The notes under the pieces: model-generated
Databases searched by the model: none
The model's input: only the letters and a program-made list of their open reading frames with translations
Told to the model about the DNA's origin: nothing
Assembly (NCBI GenBank): GCA_938039345.1
Contig: CALHVB010000131.1
Span: 1-16,893 of the forward strand
From: an uncultured Sediminicola sp.
Lineage (GTDB): Bacteria > Bacteroidota > Bacteroidia > Flavobacteriales > Flavobacteriaceae
Length of the DNA stretch: 16,893 bases
Reading direction: 5' to 3'
Program-made: the position numbers and the translations under genes
Part shown: positions 13,930 through 16,893 of the stretch, piece after piece
How the letters are laid out: each line of letters starts with the position of its first letter
Position numbering within the stretch: the first letter of the stretch is position 1

Positions 13930-15063
13930 ATGAAAAAAGAAATGCAACTAAATACAATTGAAGAAGCTATTGCCGACATTAAAAACGGCAAAGTAATTAT
14001 AGTTGTAGATGATGAGAATAGAGAAAATGAAGGAGATTTTTTAGCTGCTGCTGAGTTGGCAACTCCCGAAATGATAAATTTCATGGCTACACATGGCAAA
14101 GGTCTTATTTGCGCACCACTTACCGAAGGTAGATGTAAGGAATTGGGCCTTCATATGATGGTGAACAATAATACGGATCCTATGGAAACTGCATTTACAG
14201 TTTCTGTAGATTTAAGAGGTAATGGTGTAACAACGGGTATATCTGCTTCTGATCGTTCTAAAACTATGCAGGCGCTTACTAAAGAAACAACAAAACCGCA
14301 CGATTTAGCTCGCCCCGGACATATATTTCCTTTAGTAGCTAAAGAGGGTGGCGTTTTAAGACGTACAGGACATACAGAAGCTGCCATAGATTTTGCAAGA
14401 TTAGCGGGTTTAAAACCTGCTGGTGTTATTGTAGAAATTATGAATGAAGATGGTAGTATGGCAAGGTTACCACAGTTGTACGATGTTGCCAAAAAGTTTG
14501 ATTTAAAAATAGTTACTATAGAATCCTTAGTGGCTTATCGTATGGAGCACGATAGCCTTATAGATAAGCAAGAAGATTTTACTATAACTACGCGTTTTGG
14601 AGATTTTAGATTAAGAGCATATAAGCAGACTACCAATAACCAAATACATATTGCACTTACAAAAGGAACCTGGAAAAAAAATGAAGAAGTATTAACTCGT
14701 ATTAATTCTACGCTTGTTAATAATGATATTCTAGGAACTCTTACTAATAATCCTGATAAGAAATTAGAAGACATGTTTAATGCCATTAATAAAGAAGGTA
14801 GAGGAGCTTTTGTCTTTATAAATCAGCAATCTCAATCTTTTAATTTATTAAGACGCTTAAAAGAATTAAAAGAGCAACAAAACGCTAACGAAATAGTAAA
14901 AGCACCAAGAATAGGTATGGATGCTAAAGATTTTGGTGTTGGAGCACAAATATTACACGATTTAAATATTAGTAAAATAAAACTTATGAGTAATTCTACA
15001 CAAATTAAACGTGTAGGTCTTGTGGGTTATGGTTTAGAAATTACAGAGCATGTGCCCTATTAA
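13930..15063 (+). CDS. ribB: 3,4-dihydroxy-2-butanone 4-phosphate synthase with degenerate GTP cyclohydrolase II domain
   Basis: This 377-residue protein has the RibBA layout. The N-terminal domain (about 8-205) looks fully active: it carries DDENRENEGD (Arg31, Glu32, Glu34, Asp36), NTDPMETAFTVSVD, RPGHIFPL and RTGHTEA (His148). It makes the four-carbon precursor of riboflavin from ribulose 5-phosphate. The C-terminal part (about 218-377) aligns with GTP cyclohydrolase II but lacks its chemistry. The zinc motif of the form SEC...RCDC reads NSTL and TNNP, with no Cys, and the RQEGRxIGL loop reads NQQSQSFNL. EGRG (289-292) and the C-terminal strand pattern survive, so the fold is probably kept. 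A separate GTP cyclohydrolase II is therefore expected elsewhere in the genome. It begins 6 bases after the permease gene; an in-frame ATG at 13942 is an alternative start. Confidence 0.92.
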   Translation: MKKEMQLNTIEEAIADIKNGKVIIVVDDENRENEGDFLAAAELATPEMINFMATHGKGLICAPLTEGRCKELGLHMMVNNNTDPMETAFTVSVDLRGNGVTTGISASDRSKTMQALTKETTKPHDLARPGHIFPLVAKEGGVLRRTGHTEAAIDFARLAGLKPAGVIVEIMNEDGSMARLPQLYDVAKKFDLKIVTIESLVAYRMEHDSLIDKQEDFTITTRFGDFRLRAYKQTTNNQIHIALTKGTWKKNEEVLTRINSTLVNNDILGTLTNNPDKKLEDMFNAINKEGRGAFVFINQQSQSFNLLRRLKELKEQQNANEIVKAPRIGMDAKDFGVGAQILHDLNISKIKLMSNSTQIKRVGLVGYGLEITEHVPY

Positions 15064-15083
15064 TACTTAAAACTCAAAAATAT

Positions 15084-15114
15084 AAAAGCCCATAATTATT
15101 AATTATGGGCTTTT
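15084..15114. terminator. Bidirectional terminator between ribB and the transaldolase gene
   Basis: AAAAGCCCATAATT (15084-15097) and AATTATGGGCTTTT (15101-15114) form a perfect 14-bp stem with a 3-base loop. T-runs are available on both strands, suiting the two convergent genes. Confidence 0.9.
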
Positions 15115-15137
15115 GCTTTATTAAAAAGAATATTTTA

Positions 15138-15794
15138 TTATTCGTTTCCTTTAGCGTAATCTTCTAAGAATTTAGCTAAACCAATATCTGTTAATGGGTG
15201 CTTTAATAAACCTTTAATAGCACTTAAAGGACCTGTCATTACATCAGAACCTAATTTAGCACAATTAACAATATGCATTGTATTACGTACAGATGCTGCT
15301 AAAATTTGAGTTTTATAACCGTAGTTATCATATACTGTACGGATTTCTTCAATTAAATTTAATCCATCAGTAGAAATATCATCTAAACGACCTAAGAATG
15401 GAGAAACATAAGTAGCTCCTGCTTTAGCAGCTAATAATGCTTGTCCTACAGAAAAAACTAAAGTTACATTTGTTTTAATTCCTTTGTCTGTAAAGTATTT
15501 ACAAGCTTTAATACCATCTTCTATTAATGGTAACTTAACTACAATCTGAGGATTTAAAGCTGCTAACTCTTCTCCTTGTTTTACCATTCCTTCATAATCT
15601 GTTGCAATTACCTCTGCAGAAACATCTCCTGCTACAATGTCACAGATTTTTTTGTAGTGATTTAAAATATTTTCTTCACCAGTAATACCTTCTTTAGCCA
15701 TTAATGATGGATTGGTAGTTACACCGTCTAAAACACCTAAATCTTCTGCTTCTTTAATTTGATCAAGGTTTGCTGTATCAATAAAAAATTTCAT
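15138..15794 (-). CDS. Small transaldolase (fructose-6-phosphate aldolase/transaldolase family)
   Basis: This 218-residue TIM-barrel enzyme belongs to the short class I transaldolase/FSA family. The Schiff-base lysine is Lys87 in VVKLPL. Other signatures are MKFFIDTANL, DGVTTNPSL (23-31), TLVFSVGQALLAAKAGATYV and SPFLGRLDD (131-139). Two positions used to separate true transaldolases from fructose-6-phosphate aldolases point to transaldolase: Glu61 (Gln in E. coli FSA) and Phe133 (Tyr in E. coli FSA). It therefore probably moves a dihydroxyacetone unit between sugar phosphates in the non-oxidative pentose phosphate pathway. The length is typical of this short subfamily. It is transcribed towards ribB and ends at a shared terminator. 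Confidence 0.93.
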   Translation of the reverse strand: MKFFIDTANLDQIKEAEDLGVLDGVTTNPSLMAKEGITGEENILNHYKKICDIVAGDVSAEVIATDYEGMVKQGEELAALNPQIVVKLPLIEDGIKACKYFTDKGIKTNVTLVFSVGQALLAAKAGATYVSPFLGRLDDISTDGLNLIEEIRTVYDNYGYKTQILAASVRNTMHIVNCAKLGSDVMTGPLSAIKGLLKHPLTDIGLAKFLEDYAKGNE

Positions 15795-15823
15795 TTTTAT
15801 TCTTTTTTAAATTATGAATATTT

Positions 15824-15835
15824 ATCTCTAGAGAT
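15824..15835. promoter_or_regulatory. 12-bp palindrome in the transaldolase 5' leader
   Basis: ATCTCTAGAGAT is a perfect 12-bp palindrome 30 bases upstream of the transaldolase start, between the candidate -7 element and the gene. Operator or chance cannot be told apart. Confidence 0.3.
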
Positions 15836-15853
15836 TTTTACAAAAATCCGTAG

Positions 15854-15861
15854 CAAAATTA
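15854..15861 (-). promoter_or_regulatory. Candidate -7 element TAATTTTG for the transaldolase gene
   Basis: The minus-strand sequence TAATTTTG (plus strand CAAAATTA) matches TAnnTTTG. Its first three bases are the stop codon of the upstream dehydrogenase gene. It lies 59 bases before the transaldolase start. No -33 TTG is seen at the usual spacing. Confidence 0.4.
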
Positions 15862-16668
15862 CAACTTATAATGGTTTAAGAGTAGTTTCTCATACATTTT
15901 ATCGGGTAAAATTCTCTTTAAAAACAATGAAAATTGTTGTAAAAATTCACCAACGGTATAATGTACCTTCGGTTTATTTATTTTTATTATCTCGAAAACC
16001 TTTTCGGCAACTTTAATTGGATCTTGTCCACTATCCACATGATCATTCATTATTTTTAGTGTATTACTATATGGTTTTTCGTATGGAGAATTAGCTACAA
16101 TGGGAGCATGATACCTACCTGAAGCTATATTCGTAGCAAAATCACCAGGCGCTAAATTAGTAAAATGAACTCCAAAATCTTTAGTTTCCATTCGTAATGC
16201 TTCGGTAACAATTTCTAATGCTCCTTTAGAAGCAGAATAAATTCCTCTGTAGGGTAATCCCATATAACCAGCAATTGAAGTAATATTTATAATAAGACCT
16301 GCTTTCTGCTTTCTCATGTGCGGTAACACAGCTTTCGCCATATGTAAAGGGCCATGAAAATTGGTTTCAAATGTTTTTAATATTTCATCGTGTGGTGTTT
16401 CTTCAATAGGTCCGGTAATTCCTATTCCTGCATTATTTACCAATACATCTATGCTACCTTCTTTTTCTATTAGTATAGCAATTGCTTTTTGTATAGTAGC
16501 TGTACTTCTAACATCTAATTCTAATAAATTAAAATCCGAAAAATTAGGGTATTTAGCTAAGCTTCTTGTAGTACCATAAACGATAAAACCTTTAGACTTT
16601 AAATAAACCCCAATAGATTTTCCTATTCCTGAAGACCCACCAGTAATTAATACAACTTTGCGTTCCAT
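15859..16668 (-). CDS. Short-chain dehydrogenase/reductase (SDR family)
   Basis: This 269-residue classical-type SDR is an NAD(P)-dependent oxidoreductase with a Rossmann fold. The cofactor motif is TGGSSGIG (residues 9-16), followed by NNAG (78-81), Asn103, the catalytic Ser131 (NITSIAGY) and Tyr144-x3-Lys148 (YSASK). Arg35 after the second strand (GTTR) favours NADP. The start at 16668 (MERKVVLITGG) puts the cofactor motif at the usual distance; an upstream in-frame Met at 16704 would add 12 residues of unlikely sequence. The C-terminus (about 185-269) is longer and more variable than in the minimal family and should set the substrate, which cannot be named. The next gene on the same strand, the transaldolase, starts 64 bases downstream. 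Confidence 0.9.
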   Translation of the reverse strand: MERKVVLITGGSSGIGKSIGVYLKSKGFIVYGTTRSLAKYPNFSDFNLLELDVRSTATIQKAIAILIEKEGSIDVLVNNAGIGITGPIEETPHDEILKTFETNFHGPLHMAKAVLPHMRKQKAGLIINITSIAGYMGLPYRGIYSASKGALEIVTEALRMETKDFGVHFTNLAPGDFATNIASGRYHAPIVANSPYEKPYSNTLKIMNDHVDSGQDPIKVAEKVFEIIKINKPKVHYTVGEFLQQFSLFLKRILPDKMYEKLLLNHYKL

Positions 16669-16750
16669 ATTTATCTTAAAATATATAAGAGCACAAATTA
16701 ACAAATAAAAATAACAGATAGACAGTAAATAAAAGAGAAGTTTATAAGGA

Positions 16751-16770
16751 TGCTTTTTAACAAAAAAGCA
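16751..16770 (-). terminator. A/T hairpin downstream of the SRP RNA
   Basis: TGCTTTTT (16751-16758) and AAAAAGCA (16763-16770) form an 8-bp stem with a 4-base loop. It follows the T-run at the 3' end of the SRP RNA on the minus strand and may act as a second, back-up stop or 3' trimming barrier ahead of the dehydrogenase gene. Confidence 0.4.
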
Positions 16771-16778
16771 TAAAAAAA

Positions 16779-16871
16779 GGCAAGCTACCTACATCGCACT
16801 GCTCAACCACATACCCTTGCTGCGTTCCCACCCTGGGGGATTTTGCAGGAGCTAGTCGTGTAGGACTTGCC
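16779..16871 (-). ncRNA. ffs: Small signal recognition particle RNA (4.5S type)
   Basis: Read on the minus strand this is a 93-base RNA folded into one long hairpin. The ends pair as GGCAAG (16866-16871) with CTTGCC (16779-16784), then CCTACA with TGTAGG. The apex has the SRP domain IV signature CAGGGTG-GGAA-CGCAGCAAGG: a GGAA tetraloop (plus-strand TTCC at 16825-16828) closed by G-C, U-G and G-C pairs, with the AGG/AGCA internal loop that binds the M domain of Ffh. It works with Ffh to target nascent membrane proteins. Seven T residues on the minus strand (16772-16778) follow directly, so the RNA's own stem acts as the terminator. A consensus promoter element sits just upstream. Confidence 0.92.
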
Positions 16872-16876
16872 AGCCG

Positions 16877-16884
16877 CAAATATA
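16877..16884 (-). promoter_or_regulatory. -7 promoter element TATATTTG of the SRP RNA gene
   Basis: The minus-strand sequence TATATTTG (plus strand CAAATATA) matches TAnnTTTG exactly, five bases before the first base of the folded RNA. The -33 element would lie beyond the window edge. Confidence 0.75.
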
Positions 16885-16893
16885 CAATCATTT

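Noticed and set aside
15759..16016. Plus-strand open frame across the transaldolase/dehydrogenase gap
   Set aside because: It overlaps two well supported minus-strand genes, has no family features, and covers the non-coding leader by chance.
16361..16579. Plus-strand open frame opposite the dehydrogenase gene
   Set aside because: It is antisense to the conserved SDR core, including the NNAG motif region, so it is a shadow of that gene.

Overview
The window looks like a chromosomal segment from a member of the Flavobacteriaceae (Bacteroidota). The reasons are an AT-rich sequence, genes that start without Shine-Dalgarno sequences, several copies of the Bacteroidota -7 promoter element TAnnTTTG, many signal peptides ending in an A-Q type site, and family content typical of flavobacteria (DUF4494, a DUF6952-like protein, an ftsK-lolA-lptF/G-ribB gene order). 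The genus cannot be named from the sequence alone. I saw no phage, insertion sequence, CRISPR array or tRNA.

Layout. Positions 1-219 hold the 3' end of an unrecognised gene, followed by a terminator. Positions 428-2174 hold two exported proteins: a leucine-rich-repeat protein with 15 full 23-residue repeats, and a small unrecognised secreted protein. A strong terminator follows at 2211-2245. A DUF4494 gene (2387-2947) then meets dihydrolipoyl dehydrogenase (lpdA, minus strand) at a shared bidirectional terminator. A 245-bp region with several dyads separates lpdA from a divergent NhaC-type Na+/H+ antiporter. The antiporter gene runs tail-to-tail into a minus-strand membrane protein resembling DUF3592.

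From 7042 on there is a redox block: a 2-Cys peroxiredoxin, an atypical thioredoxin (WCGNC) and a small acidic DUF6952-like protein whose start lies inside the thioredoxin gene. After a terminator comes a second thiol-dependent peroxidase (tpx), whose end overlaps a diacylglycerol kinase-family gene. Next is a tightly packed run of ftsK, lolA, an lptF/G permease starting at TTG, and a ribB-type gene. It combines chromosome segregation, lipoprotein and LPS transport, and riboflavin synthesis, and ends at a strong bidirectional terminator (15084-15114). On the opposite strand lie a small transaldolase, a short-chain dehydrogenase and, at the right edge, the small SRP RNA with a consensus promoter element.

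Most of the window is housekeeping. The points most worth a second look are the ribB protein, whose GTP cyclohydrolase II half has lost its zinc ligands and catalytic loop; the small acidic protein coupled to the peroxiredoxin/thioredoxin pair; the internal duplication in the DUF4494 protein; the long periplasmic insert and TTG start of the LptF/G permease; and the LRR protein with its secreted neighbour.
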